The translations under genes were made by a program, and so were the position numbers. DNA of 54,668 nt from Polyangia bacterium (GTDB lineage: Bacteria > Myxococcota_A > Polyangia > Polyangiales > Polyangiaceae): NCBI GenBank assembly GCA_030426145.1, contig JAUHZF010000013.1, positions 1 to 54,668 on the forward strand, given 5' to 3'. The notes beneath the pieces were generated by a model. That model did no database searches. It was not told the DNA's origin and saw nothing but the letters and a program-made list of their open reading frames with translations. Positions 36,208-44,588 of this stretch are shown piece after piece; within the stretch, counting starts at the first letter, position 1, and every line of letters starts with the position of its first letter.

Positions 36208-36804
36208 ATGGGTCGGCCAGCGACGATTTCTCGTGACCAGATCCTGGATGCCGCGGTGGAGCTGCTGGACGCCGAGGGGCTGAAGGGATTGAGCATGCGG
36301 CGCCTGGGCCGCGTGCTCGGCGTGGAGGCGATGAGTCTCTACCGGCACGTCGCGGGCAAGGAGGGGTTGCTCGATGGACTCCACGAGCGGCTCCTCAGGC
36401 GCATGGCCCCAGTGCCACGCAGCGGTGACTGGCGGCAAGACCTGGCCACGCACGCGCGGGCCTTTCGCGATCTCCTTCGGCAGCACCCGGCCGCCGTGCC
36501 GCTCTTCGCCAGCCGTCCGGCGGTGACGCCGGGTTCGCTGGCCTACCTCGAGCGAGGGCTCACCATCCTCACCGATGCCGGCCTCGACCCGTCCGAATCC
36601 ATCTTCGCCTTCCAAGCGCTCTATGAATGGGTCGTGGGTCACGCGCAGTTTCAGGGCGCGGGCACGGACGTCGAGCCAGAGGTCGACCCCGAGCGCTTTC
36701 CGTTGACCGCCGACGCCCTCAGGCTTGGCTACGACGCAGACGCTGGGTTCGAGTTCGGGCTCGGCTGCCTGTTGGACGGCATCGAGCGTCGACGCTGCTG
36801 TTAG
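36208..36804 (+). CDS. TetR family transcriptional regulator
   Basis: 198 residues. N-terminal DNA-binding domain: 'ISRDQILDAAVELLDAEGLK', 'LSMRRLGRVLGVEAMSLYRH' then 'VAGKEGLLDGLHERLL'. The 'SLYRHV.GKEGLLD' form is that of the TetR(_C) branch. The C-terminal ~110 residues are the helical ligand domain ('RDLLRQHPAAVPLFASRPAV'). It starts 24 bases after the operator repeats, so it most likely represses itself and the divergent radical SAM gene. Ligand unknown. Confidence 0.9.
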   Translation: MGRPATISRDQILDAAVELLDAEGLKGLSMRRLGRVLGVEAMSLYRHVAGKEGLLDGLHERLLRRMAPVPRSGDWRQDLATHARAFRDLLRQHPAAVPLFASRPAVTPGSLAYLERGLTILTDAGLDPSESIFAFQALYEWVVGHAQFQGAGTDVEPEVDPERFPLTADALRLGYDADAGFEFGLGCLLDGIERRRCC

Positions 36805-36927
36805 GACGCCGCGTCTTCACGACCGTCCCCCGCAGCAGGGCCCCTACCCGGCCTGTCCGCGCCCGCGGCTCGGCCGAATCGTGCTCGCCGGGCACCACGC
36901 GCCCCGATAGGTTGTCGGTGGTTGGCG

Positions 36928-38022
36928 ATGGCACGAGCTCGGATTCTGGCGTTGATGATGCTGCTAGGATGTGGAGGCACATCGTCGCCACCGGCACCCG
37001 TCGACGTGGCCGTCGCGCCGGTGCCGGTCTCCGCCGAAGCGCCCCCGCCCTCGGAGCCCCCGCCCCCGCCCCCATCGCCCTGCGGCGAGGTGCCGCCGGT
37101 TCCTGCGGCGCTGCCGGAGCCCGACCGACCGGAGACGTGTGGCGCGCCGCCGGTGGCCCTCGAGGCCTCGGTCGCGACCGACTTGAAGACGCGCTTCCAA
37201 CCGGCGTCGCCGGGCATCACACTCGGCGTGAAGCTGCGATGCGACGGTCTCGACGCTCCGGTGGATACCGTCACCTTCGCGCACGGCGCGGGCCACGGTT
37301 TCAACCTGAGCCTCTATCGCTTCTCGCGTGACGACGAGCGCTTCGTGGTCCGTGGAATGCGCTATCAGGAGGGCGGTTACATCAAGCGGCCGCCCAAGTT
37401 GACGCTCGTGGAAGGCGAGGTCCCGTCGGTCGACGTCGACGCGGTCATCGCACAGGCGCGGCTGGCCTTGTCCGCCGACTTGACCGAGGTGGTTCCGCCC
37501 CCGCCGCCGGGCACCCTCGGGCTGCGGGGTTTCTCCAGCTCGAGCCACGACTTTCACATCGCGGTGGAGCTGCGCACCCAACGGCACCGACGACAGGGGA
37601 GATTCAGTGGCTACGCAGGGAGCTCGACCCAGCTGAAGTACCTCGGGTTGCGGTTGATCGAAGACGCCCTCCAGCCGTGGCTTTCGAAGCTGACCGAGCT
37701 CGACCGCGAACCCAACGACGAAGACCGGGCATTGTTCGCCGACCACTTCCTCCACGAGGCACCGCACTTCGACGACGACTTCAACTGGTGGGTGAAGGAG
37801 CGCTACGTCGCCATGGCCAAGACCGTGGGAAGCCGCGCCTTGATCGTTCCTCTCGTGAGCCGGCTGAAGAACCAGGACGACCGCTCGACGAAGGACACGA
37901 CCGACGACGCGCTCGCCGCCATGCTCACCATCACGGGGTGGGATGGGGCTGAACGCAACAACCCCGACCCCGCCCGCGAGCACCGCATCGACGCCTACCG
38001 GCGCGTCTGCCGCCGCGACTGA
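36928..38022 (+). CDS. Pro-rich lipoprotein of unknown function
   Basis: About 364 residues from ATG 36928 (TTG 36922 adds two). 'ALMMLLGCGG' is the lipobox. A Pro-rich stretch follows to about residue 70. A beta-rich part ('ITLGVKLRCDGLDAPVDTVT', 'HGFNLSLYRFSRDDERFVV') and a helical, charged C-terminal part ('LGLRLIEDALQPWLSKLTEL', 'DRALFADHFLHEAPHFDDDF') complete it. No known family is evident. Confidence 0.7.
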   Translation: MARARILALMMLLGCGGTSSPPAPVDVAVAPVPVSAEAPPPSEPPPPPPSPCGEVPPVPAALPEPDRPETCGAPPVALEASVATDLKTRFQPASPGITLGVKLRCDGLDAPVDTVTFAHGAGHGFNLSLYRFSRDDERFVVRGMRYQEGGYIKRPPKLTLVEGEVPSVDVDAVIAQARLALSADLTEVVPPPPPGTLGLRGFSSSSHDFHIAVELRTQRHRRQGRFSGYAGSSTQLKYLGLRLIEDALQPWLSKLTELDREPNDEDRALFADHFLHEAPHFDDDFNWWVKERYVAMAKTVGSRALIVPLVSRLKNQDDRSTKDTTDDALAAMLTITGWDGAERNNPDPAREHRIDAYRRVCRRD

Positions 38023-38059
38023 CGCTCGTGCACGGCGCTCCGAACCCCGCGGGAGGCGT

Positions 38060-38605
38060 TCACCGCTTCGGATGCGATGAGGGCAAACGCCGAGCGGCTT
38101 TCACAGCCTGCGCGAACCGCTGCTCCGCTTCGTCGGCTTCTTCACTGGTCGCAAACGGCCCGACCTCGATCTCGAGGGGCAGGGGCCACATCGATTCGGC
38201 CAAGGCCCGGACCCGAACGTAGTGCTTGCGGTCGACGGTTACCTCCCAGCGCGAGCAGCCCATCGGCCGAAGTCGCTCCCCGCCGTCGAACTCGACCCTG
38301 CCGTCCTGCACCGTGATGCCATCGACGCCGCCCACGCGCTGCTGGAATTGGGACATGAAGGCCGCGACCAAAGTCAAGAGGCCGAGGCCCGGTATCAGAT
38401 CCGACAAGCTGGCCCACAAGCCATCGCGGTTCGGGTCGCGCGCCAGCCAAACCAGCGCCAACAAGCCCAACACGGCCGCCAGCCCGACGGAGACCAGCCG
38501 CCTGTCGAGCTGCACCTCCGCCACCGGGGCGCTGTAGCTGTCGGGAGAGTGGCGATAAGGCGCCGGCACGGAGATAAAGCTAATCAGCGCGCCACCGGTC
38601 GCCAT
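38060..38605 (-). CDS. Membrane protein with two TM segments
   Basis: About 181 residues from the ATG at 38605 (ATG 38629 also in frame). Two hydrophobic helices at about 40-60 and 73-90 ('LVSVGLAAVLGLLALVWLA', 'LIPGLGLLTLVAAFMSQF') are followed by a soluble part: 'GITVQDGRVEFDGGERLRPM', 'WEVTVDRKHYVRVRALAES', and a helix 'SEEADEAEQRFAQAVKAARR'. The arrangement is like small bPH proteins. Its 5' end faces the uma2 gene, divergent. Function unknown. Confidence 0.6.
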   Translation of the reverse strand: MATGGALISFISVPAPYRHSPDSYSAPVAEVQLDRRLVSVGLAAVLGLLALVWLARDPNRDGLWASLSDLIPGLGLLTLVAAFMSQFQQRVGGVDGITVQDGRVEFDGGERLRPMGCSRWEVTVDRKHYVRVRALAESMWPLPLEIEVGPFATSEEADEAEQRFAQAVKAARRLPSSHPKR

Positions 38606-38757
38606 GCAACAATCGCGGGTCACCATCAATGCGTCACGTCGACCCAGCCCCCTTCCCGCGGTCGGATGCGATGGCGCGGCGGCTCGATGCCTTCGGCTGG
38701 GAGGCGCATCGGGGCGGGGCTCTCGTCGCCCTGCCGCGCGCCTGCTACGCTCTGACG

Positions 38758-39321
38758 GTGACCAGCGCGCGCCGTCTTCACTTCAGCTACGAGGACTACC
38801 TCCAGGCGCTGCGCGTGAGCGAGCTCAAGCTGGAATACTGCGACGGCGTGATCTACGCCATGGCCGGCGGCACCATCGCCCACGCGCAGCTGTCGGCCCG
38901 CATGATTCGCTTCCTCGGCAACGCGGTCCAAGCCCCCTGTGAGGTCTTCTCCTCCGACCTGAAGGTACGGGTCGAGGCCACCGACCTGAGCGCGTTTCCG
39001 GACGCCTCCGTGGTTCGCGGCGAGGTCGAGGCCCCGGCGGTGGATGCCCACGCCGTCTCCAACCCGTCGCTGCTCGTCGAGGTGACCAGCCGGTCGACAG
39101 AGGATTATGACCGCGGTGACAAGCTCAGCCACTACAAGCAGCTGCCGTCCTTGATGGCCGTCGTCTTCGTCTCCCACCGCCACCGGCGAGTCACCGTCGT
39201 GTCGAGAGTCGACGCCCGATGGGAGGAACACGACTATCGGGGGGGCGAGCGCGCGGTCATCCCGTCTCCCGCCTGTACCGTGGACGTCGACGCGTTGTAC
39301 CAGGGCATCGCTCTCGACTGA
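38758..39321 (+). CDS. Uma2 family endonuclease-like protein (DUF820)
   Basis: About 187 residues from the GTG at 38758; longer readings upstream cross the promoter-like sequence shared with 33126-33188. Landmarks: 'FSYEDYLQALRVSELKLEYC', 'DGVIYAMAGGTIAHAQLSAR', 'VFSSDLKVRVEA', 'FPDASVVRGEVE', 'NPSLLVEVTSRSTEDYDRGD', 'KLSHYKQLPSLMAVVFVSH'. These match the restriction-endonuclease-like fold with D, (E/V)E and K residues. The Uma2 family is much expanded in myxobacteria and cyanobacteria; role unknown. Confidence 0.88.
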   Translation: MTSARRLHFSYEDYLQALRVSELKLEYCDGVIYAMAGGTIAHAQLSARMIRFLGNAVQAPCEVFSSDLKVRVEATDLSAFPDASVVRGEVEAPAVDAHAVSNPSLLVEVTSRSTEDYDRGDKLSHYKQLPSLMAVVFVSHRHRRVTVVSRVDARWEEHDYRGGERAVIPSPACTVDVDALYQGIALD

Positions 39322-39376
39322 CCTGGGGGCCATCGCTCGAACGAGCTACCGCGCCTCCCGGCGGACATAGGGGGGG

Positions 39377-39901
39377 ATGAGTCCGGGCGAAGAGCTGGGC
39401 CTGACTCGGTCGCAGAGTGGGGCCTGGGGGCGCCGGGTTGACGTCGGATCTGCGACCGTGGGCCGCGATGATGCGTGGCCTAGTATCCTTCCTGCTGTGG
39501 GCCTCACGAGTTTCGCTGTTCCTGTCGCAACGCGCGTGCTGGCAGAGGCAGTGAGCCGCGTTGCTGGCAACGACGTGCAATGCATCGACCTGGATGTCGC
39601 AGGGCAGCAGGGCATGATGGTACTTAACTCATTGCGGATCGTTTCGTGTCTTGACGAGCGCCGGTCGGAGTTTCTCAAGTGGACCAAGAATGACCATCGG
39701 GCCGACCTCGCGGGGCAGTATCGTCAGGTGACGAACCTTGTTGTTGATTGCGAGCGCATCCCTAGGGACGCTCATTTCTTTCGCATCGATGGTTGGCGGG
39801 TCGCGCTGATCGTCTCGGCCGATGTCAGGGAAGCCATGGAGAGCGTCGGTTGTCTCGGAGCGAAGTTCGTCGATGTGGTAGGGGGGCCGCCAAGCACCTA
39901 G
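39377..39901 (+). CDS. Imm11-like immunity protein, probably N-truncated
   Basis: The stretch from about residue 38 reads like the Imm11 (DUF1629) family: 'FAVPVATRVLAEAVSRVAGN', 'DVQCIDLDVAGQQGMMVLNS', 'LRIVSCLDERRSEFLKWTKN', 'FFRIDGWRVALIVSADVREA'. The usual N-terminal ~60 residues are absent; what replaces them ('MSPGEELGLTRSQSGAW') is unlike the family. The stop codon TAG is contributed by the solo IS630 end. The GC content drops here compared with neighbours. No cognate toxin gene is adjacent. Confidence 0.6.
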   Translation: MSPGEELGLTRSQSGAWGRRVDVGSATVGRDDAWPSILPAVGLTSFAVPVATRVLAEAVSRVAGNDVQCIDLDVAGQQGMMVLNSLRIVSCLDERRSEFLKWTKNDHRADLAGQYRQVTNLVVDCERIPRDAHFFRIDGWRVALIVSADVREAMESVGCLGAKFVDVVGGPPST

Positions 39902-39971
39902 ATAGGTGACCACGGGTGAAGGTGCCTGCAATGACGGATGGATAGGCCACCGGCATGACCTCCGTTAGGTG
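39899..39971 (+). mobile_element. Solo IS630 end (remnant)
   Basis: About 73 bases beginning TAGATAGGTGACCACGGGTG match the right end of the IS630 at 22365-23534 read inward, at roughly 80% with one 1-base gap, through the transposase ATG and its first ~8 codons. Similarity stops abruptly at 39971. A related but divergent element once sat here and was deleted. Confidence 0.8.
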
Positions 39972-40161
39972 CGGTGGTCAACCGCCTACCGCTCGGAGAC
40001 GTCGGACGGTGTAAGGTGGCCGACAGTCGCGTTGAGCTGACGCCTTGTCGTCCGCTCTGGCGCGGCTCAGGTGACCGGGATGAGGCGGTCGTCCGTCTTT
40101 TTCTTCGATCTGCCTCCAGTTGGTGGGGGGCAGCCAGCTTCGCCGCCGCTGCGCTCTTCAG

Positions 40162-40332
40162 GTTGGTCCCCCGCTCCGGAACGTCGATCCCCCGGTCCGA
40201 GACAAGGGTCCCTGGGTCCGAAAGCAAGGATCCCCGGGTCGGAGATCAAGGGTCCCTGGGTCGGGGACTTACGCGGTTCGCCCGAAGACCACTGGTCCCC
40301 ATCTCCGACATCAAGGGTCCCGGGGACGAGGT
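40162..40332. repeat. Degenerate ~21-bp tandem repeats
   Basis: Consecutive units start near 40162, 40183, 40204, 40225 and 40247, on the theme AAGGGTCCCTGGGTCCGAGA, with two looser copies at about 40288 and 40311. Each unit holds self-complementary GGGTCCC or GGATCC text. No frame reads through as a convincing protein. Apart from the IS remnant and this array, 39902-40386 shows nothing. Confidence 0.65.
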
Positions 40333-40386
40333 CTGTGATTTCTGGGGGGATCTCCCTGGGGAACGAGATACCGAGATGCTGTCCAC

Positions 40387-42063
40387 CTAGCCGCTGGAGA
40401 GCGCGCCGCGCCACACACCAAATCGGTCGGTGCCCAGCTCGGGGGACGGATCGCCCAATAGGGGGACGCCGTCGGTGGGTATGGTCACGGGCTCGGGGCC
40501 GAGGTTGAACCCGAAGACGACGTCACCGCGTTGCATGGCCAGCCATCGGGGTCCGTGCTCGACGCGGACCGCCGTCAGGTCACCGTCGCGCAGGGCTGGC
40601 GTTCGACGGCGCAGGGCGATGAGGTCACGGTAGAGCGCTTCGGTTTCGGGGTCGGCTTCGCGGCGGTCGAGCTTGGAGCGGAGGTAGGTCTGCTCGTCGT
40701 GGGGGCTCGGTACGGCTTCGCCGAAGCCCTGCTCCTTCAGCTCGCGGCGCCGGCCGCGCTCGACGTCGCCCCGCAAGCCCTCGTCGGCGAAGTCGGCGAA
40801 GAACTGGAAGGGCGTGGTCGCGCCGTACTCCTCTCCCATGAAGAGCATGGGCGTGCCTGGTCCGAGCAGGGTCATCGCGGCGGCGATGCGGGCGCGCTCG
40901 GGACCGCAGAGGGAGATGAGGCGTTCGCCGACGGCGCGGTTGCCCACCTGGTCGTGATTTTGGTTGTAGGCCACGATGCGGTGTCCGCCGAGGGCGAGGT
41001 CGTAAGGTCGACCAAACGAGCGTCGGTAGTGGTTCGAGTGGCGACCGTCGAAGTACCAGCCCGCCGTGAGACAACGAGCCAGGTGGTGCATCTCTCCGAA
41101 GTCGCCGAAGGGGCCGCGTGACTCACCCGAGAGCAAGGCGTGCAACGCGTGGTGGAAGTCGTCCGACCACTGCGCCGCCATGCCCGGGCCGCCATCGCCC
41201 CGCGACCGAACCACCCATGGATCGTTGGTGAGTTGCTCGGCGATGAGAATGGGGGAGATCCCCCGCTCGGCCCCCGCGGAGGCGACGGCCTCGCCGATGG
41301 CCTCGAGGATGTGGGTCGCGTTGGTGTCGAGCAGGGCATGGGTCGCATCGAGGCGTAGTCCGTCGAAGCCGTAGTCGCGGATCCACATGGCGGCGTTGTC
41401 CACGATGAAGGCGCGGACCTCGTCGGACAGGGCTTCGTCGAGGTTGATGCCTTCGCCCCACGGCGTGCGGTGACGCCACGAGAAGTACGGCCCGAAGTCT
41501 CGGAGGTAGTTCCCTTCGGGGCCGAGGTGGTTGTAGACCACGTCGAGCAGCACCCCGAGCCCTTCGCGGTGACAGGCGTCGACGAGTCGACGCAGCCCGG
41601 CCGGGCCGCCGTATGCCTCCTGCGGCGCGAAGAGTCCCACCCCGTCGTAGCCCCAGCCCCAGCGGCCGGGGAAGGCGCCCACCGGCATGAGCTGCACGTG
41701 GGTGATCCCGAGCTCGGCGAGACGTTTCAGCTCCGGGATGGCGCCGTCGAAGGTTCCGGCTTCGGTGAAGCAGCCGATGTGGAGCTCGTAGATGATGGCG
41801 TCGTCGAGCCCATAGGCCGGGGCCTCGGCGGTGAGCGGCGGTAGCTCGGGCACGCGCGCGAAGCCATGCACGCCCGCGGGGAGCCAAGGCGCGCGCGGGT
41901 CTGGCCGGGGCGGTCCTCCATCGAGCGAGAGGGCGTAGTCCTCTCCGACGGCAGGACGAGGTCCCGTCCAGTGCTCTCCGTCGCGGGTCAGCGGCGTTCG
42001 CTCGTCAGCTCGGACGAGCTCCACCGTCTTGGCTGATGGGGCCCAGACGCGTAGTTCACTCAC
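40387..42063 (-). CDS. treZ: Malto-oligosyltrehalose trehalohydrolase
   Basis: 558 residues, GH13. An N-terminal E-set domain ('LRVWAPSAKTVELV') leads to the catalytic barrel: 'IYELHIGCFTEAGTFDGAI', 'VQLMPVGAFPGRWGWGYDGV', 'VLLDVVYNHLGPEGNYL', nucleophile Asp in 'GLRLDATHAL', acid Glu in 'LIAEQ', and Asp in 'YNQNHDQVGNRAVGERL'. A C-terminal beta domain completes it. It releases trehalose from maltooligosyl-trehalose in the cytoplasm, the second step of the TreY-TreZ route. No treY or treX is in the window. Confidence 0.93.
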   Translation of the reverse strand: MSELRVWAPSAKTVELVRADERTPLTRDGEHWTGPRPAVGEDYALSLDGGPPRPDPRAPWLPAGVHGFARVPELPPLTAEAPAYGLDDAIIYELHIGCFTEAGTFDGAIPELKRLAELGITHVQLMPVGAFPGRWGWGYDGVGLFAPQEAYGGPAGLRRLVDACHREGLGVLLDVVYNHLGPEGNYLRDFGPYFSWRHRTPWGEGINLDEALSDEVRAFIVDNAAMWIRDYGFDGLRLDATHALLDTNATHILEAIGEAVASAGAERGISPILIAEQLTNDPWVVRSRGDGGPGMAAQWSDDFHHALHALLSGESRGPFGDFGEMHHLARCLTAGWYFDGRHSNHYRRSFGRPYDLALGGHRIVAYNQNHDQVGNRAVGERLISLCGPERARIAAAMTLLGPGTPMLFMGEEYGATTPFQFFADFADEGLRGDVERGRRRELKEQGFGEAVPSPHDEQTYLRSKLDRREADPETEALYRDLIALRRRTPALRDGDLTAVRVEHGPRWLAMQRGDVVFGFNLGPEPVTIPTDGVPLLGDPSPELGTDRFGVWRGALSSG

Positions 42064-42142
42064 GAACCCGTCATACCCTCTACCGAGGTCCGAGCGCGAA
42101 CTGAGACATGCTTCCGCTGCCCGGGAGCGTTATGTCCTGTGC

Positions 42143-43990
42143 ATGCGCTGGTGCTGGCTCGCTTTGGGGCTCTTGACCGCGTGTCCGGGAACCAACGTGC
42201 CGCCGGACGCGGCCCGCCCACTCACGACGGCCGAAGCGCCGGCGCGCCCAGAGGTTCGGCCTCCCGTGATCTTGCCCGAGGACCGCGTACCTCCTCCGGT
42301 GGATTCACCCGGCCCCGTCGTGTTGCGCGCGAGGTGGCGAAAGCCGGCCGCGCTCCTGCTCGCGGCGGCGGGCGATGCCTCGCGTGCGACCTCGATGCGC
42401 GAGTCGGCGACGACGCTCGGTCTCGGTCCGGGGCTGCGTGGGCTGGCCCCGCACGCGGCCCTCGATGAGCCCATCGAGTTCGTGGTGGTGGCCGACGTCG
42501 AGACCAGCCGCGAGGCCCCGGTGCTCATCCCCGCGCTGTCGATCGGTCTCTCCTCGCTCGACGACGCGCTGGCCGCGGGGCCCGTGCGCCGTCTCGCAGC
42601 TGGCGTGTGGCAGGTGGGCGACGAAGGCCTCGGACCCGCATGTGCGATCGCCACCGCGAAGGCGAGTCCGGCTCGCCTCGTGTGTACCGATCTCGCCGGT
42701 CGGCTGCCCACGCTCGCGGGTTACGTGGCGCGTCAGCTCCCGCGGCAGGTGGAAGCGGACGCGGCGGTGCGCCTCGACCTCGACCTCAAGCCCCTGCTCG
42801 CGCACTACGGCCCACGCTGGGCCGAAGAGTTGGCGAGGGTCGCTTTCGTCGTCGACCACCTCGCCGAAGGCGACACGGCGCTCGAAACCGCGCTCGAGGC
42901 CATGTCGAGCGCCATGACCCGCGAGCTCGTCGACGTCGGGACCGACCTCGACGGTATGACCCTCGAGCTGCACGACGCCGACGGCTCGGGCATGGAGCTG
43001 CAGGTCGAGCTCCGTTTCCGCAGCGCCACGAGCTGGTCGGTGCAGCGGGTGCTCGCCGGCGAAGACACGACCGCACCCGACATGTTCGGCCGACTCCCGG
43101 CCGATGCCACGACGGCGGCGTTTGGTCGAGCCGATGCCACGGCCTACGAGCACCCCGCCGCCCTCGGTGCGCGACTCTTCGGCGCATGGCTCGACGCCGA
43201 AGCGATCGGCACCCCCATCGAACGCCGACAGCTGTCCGACTTCGTGACCCGACTCGTTCCGCCTTCCGCCCCTTGGGTGAGCGCGACCGGCATCGACGAG
43301 AAGGCTTCACCGTGGCGCGCCCGGCTAGGGTTCGACTGGTACGTGTTCGGGGTGTCGGAGCGCGGTCGGCCTCCCTGGGTGCCCCACCTCGACAGCCTCG
43401 CCGCGGTGCTGGAGCGCGGTCGCGTTCGCGACGCCCTCGAGGCCGAGTTGAAGCGTGAGGTGCCACACATCGATCGCCGCCGTGCCGTGCGCGGGATCCC
43501 GGGGGCCAGCCACTACCGGTTGCAGTTCCAGGCTCCCCTCGGACCCAAGGGAGCGCCGCGTGAGGTCGAAGCGCATCTCGTCGTCGCTACCCACGGCGTG
43601 GAGACGTGGGTCGGTCTCGGGGCCGATCTGCCCAGTCTCACGCAGCGCCTCATCGCGGTGCGTGAGGCGGGACCCGATCAGCTCTCCGCGCGACCATCGC
43701 TGAAGGTCTTGCAGTCGACGCCAGCCGGAGGCTTCACCAGCTTGCGCTCGTTCGGCGTTCCCGGCGTGGCGATGCTCTCGCCCTTCCTACGCCGACCGCG
43801 GCGACTGCTTCAGGCGGGGCTCGACGATGCCCCGCATCGCGGGGTCACGCCGCTCGTGGCCACCACCGTGCGCCGTCGCGAGGGCCAGCCCGGTGTCGTC
43901 TGGACCGTCGCCATCCCCCCGGAAGCCGTCGAGGACGCGACCCACGTCGTGGCGCGGTGGCTCAGTCGGCTCGTGCCCCACCTTCCCTAG
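42143..43990 (+). CDS. Large lipoprotein of unknown function
   Basis: About 615 residues from ATG 42143, giving 'LALGLLTACPG', a lipobox. A Pro-rich linker follows. The body alternates strands and helices ('KPAALLLAAAGDASRATSMR', 'LDDALAAGPVRRLAAGVWQV', 'LAGYVARQLPRQVEADAAVR') in a way that recalls DUF3352-like periplasmic proteins, as does the protein encoded at 44589-46808, but similarity is only structural by eye. Its 3' end overlaps a convergent gene by 29 bases. Confidence 0.7.
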   Translation: MRWCWLALGLLTACPGTNVPPDAARPLTTAEAPARPEVRPPVILPEDRVPPPVDSPGPVVLRARWRKPAALLLAAAGDASRATSMRESATTLGLGPGLRGLAPHAALDEPIEFVVVADVETSREAPVLIPALSIGLSSLDDALAAGPVRRLAAGVWQVGDEGLGPACAIATAKASPARLVCTDLAGRLPTLAGYVARQLPRQVEADAAVRLDLDLKPLLAHYGPRWAEELARVAFVVDHLAEGDTALETALEAMSSAMTRELVDVGTDLDGMTLELHDADGSGMELQVELRFRSATSWSVQRVLAGEDTTAPDMFGRLPADATTAAFGRADATAYEHPAALGARLFGAWLDAEAIGTPIERRQLSDFVTRLVPPSAPWVSATGIDEKASPWRARLGFDWYVFGVSERGRPPWVPHLDSLAAVLERGRVRDALEAELKREVPHIDRRRAVRGIPGASHYRLQFQAPLGPKGAPREVEAHLVVATHGVETWVGLGADLPSLTQRLIAVREAGPDQLSARPSLKVLQSTPAGGFTSLRSFGVPGVAMLSPFLRRPRRLLQAGLDDAPHRGVTPLVATTVRRREGQPGVVWTVAIPPEAVEDATHVVARWLSRLVPHLP

Positions 43991-44588
43991 AACGAAGAAG
44001 GGCGGCTTTCATGCGCCTGACGTCGGCGATCTGCTCGCGGCCGAGCAGGTGTGCGAACACCCGGATCGGCACTGGCAATCCTAGGTTCACCGCGAGGAGT
44101 CGCTCCACGCGCAGCGCGCCCTGCGGTCGCACGGTGAGGCGATAGTCGGCGCGATGAAGGCGTGCGCTCACCTGCCCCGGAGGGGCCTCCGATCTTTCCC
44201 GGGCATCCTGCGCGTGGAGCCAATGCACGTCGCCGTCGCGACCCCAGGTTTGCAGCACGTGAAAGACCCTCGGTCGGAACGGTCTCGGCATGGCGACGAC
44301 GTACCGCACCCGCTGGCGTCGTTCGTCGAGGGGCTCGCTGGTCCACTCGAGCAGGGATCCCGCGAGACCTGTTCCTCTCGAATCCAGCACGAGGGCGAGC
44401 ACGGCATCCGCCGTCGCGTGGAGCTCCGTGGAGGAGTACGCGGCGGGAATGCGGATCCCATCGAGCTCGGTGGCGTAGCCGACCGTCATTCCCGGGGGCG
44501 CGCCCAGCCGTCGCCACGGCGCGGGCCAGGGGCTCGTCGCCATGACGTCGAAGAACGCCCAGCGCTCTTGATCGCAGGGCGTGGGCAC
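43962..44588 (-). CDS. START/SRPBCC-like domain protein
   Basis: 208 residues, no signal peptide. The pattern 'LHATADAVLALVLDSRGTGL', 'LLEWTSEPLDERRQRVRYVV', 'FRPRVFHVLQTWGRDGDVHW', 'HRADYRLTVRPQGALRVERL' and a C-terminal amphipathic helix 'IADVRRMKAALLRSR' is that of START-like lipid-binding folds. The ligand is unknown. The start codon abuts the stop of the upstream DUF3352-pilin gene (44589), so the two are probably co-translated. Confidence 0.65.
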   Translation of the reverse strand: MPTPCDQERWAFFDVMATSPWPAPWRRLGAPPGMTVGYATELDGIRIPAAYSSTELHATADAVLALVLDSRGTGLAGSLLEWTSEPLDERRQRVRYVVAMPRPFRPRVFHVLQTWGRDGDVHWLHAQDARERSEAPPGQVSARLHRADYRLTVRPQGALRVERLLAVNLGLPVPIRVFAHLLGREQIADVRRMKAALLRSREGGARAD

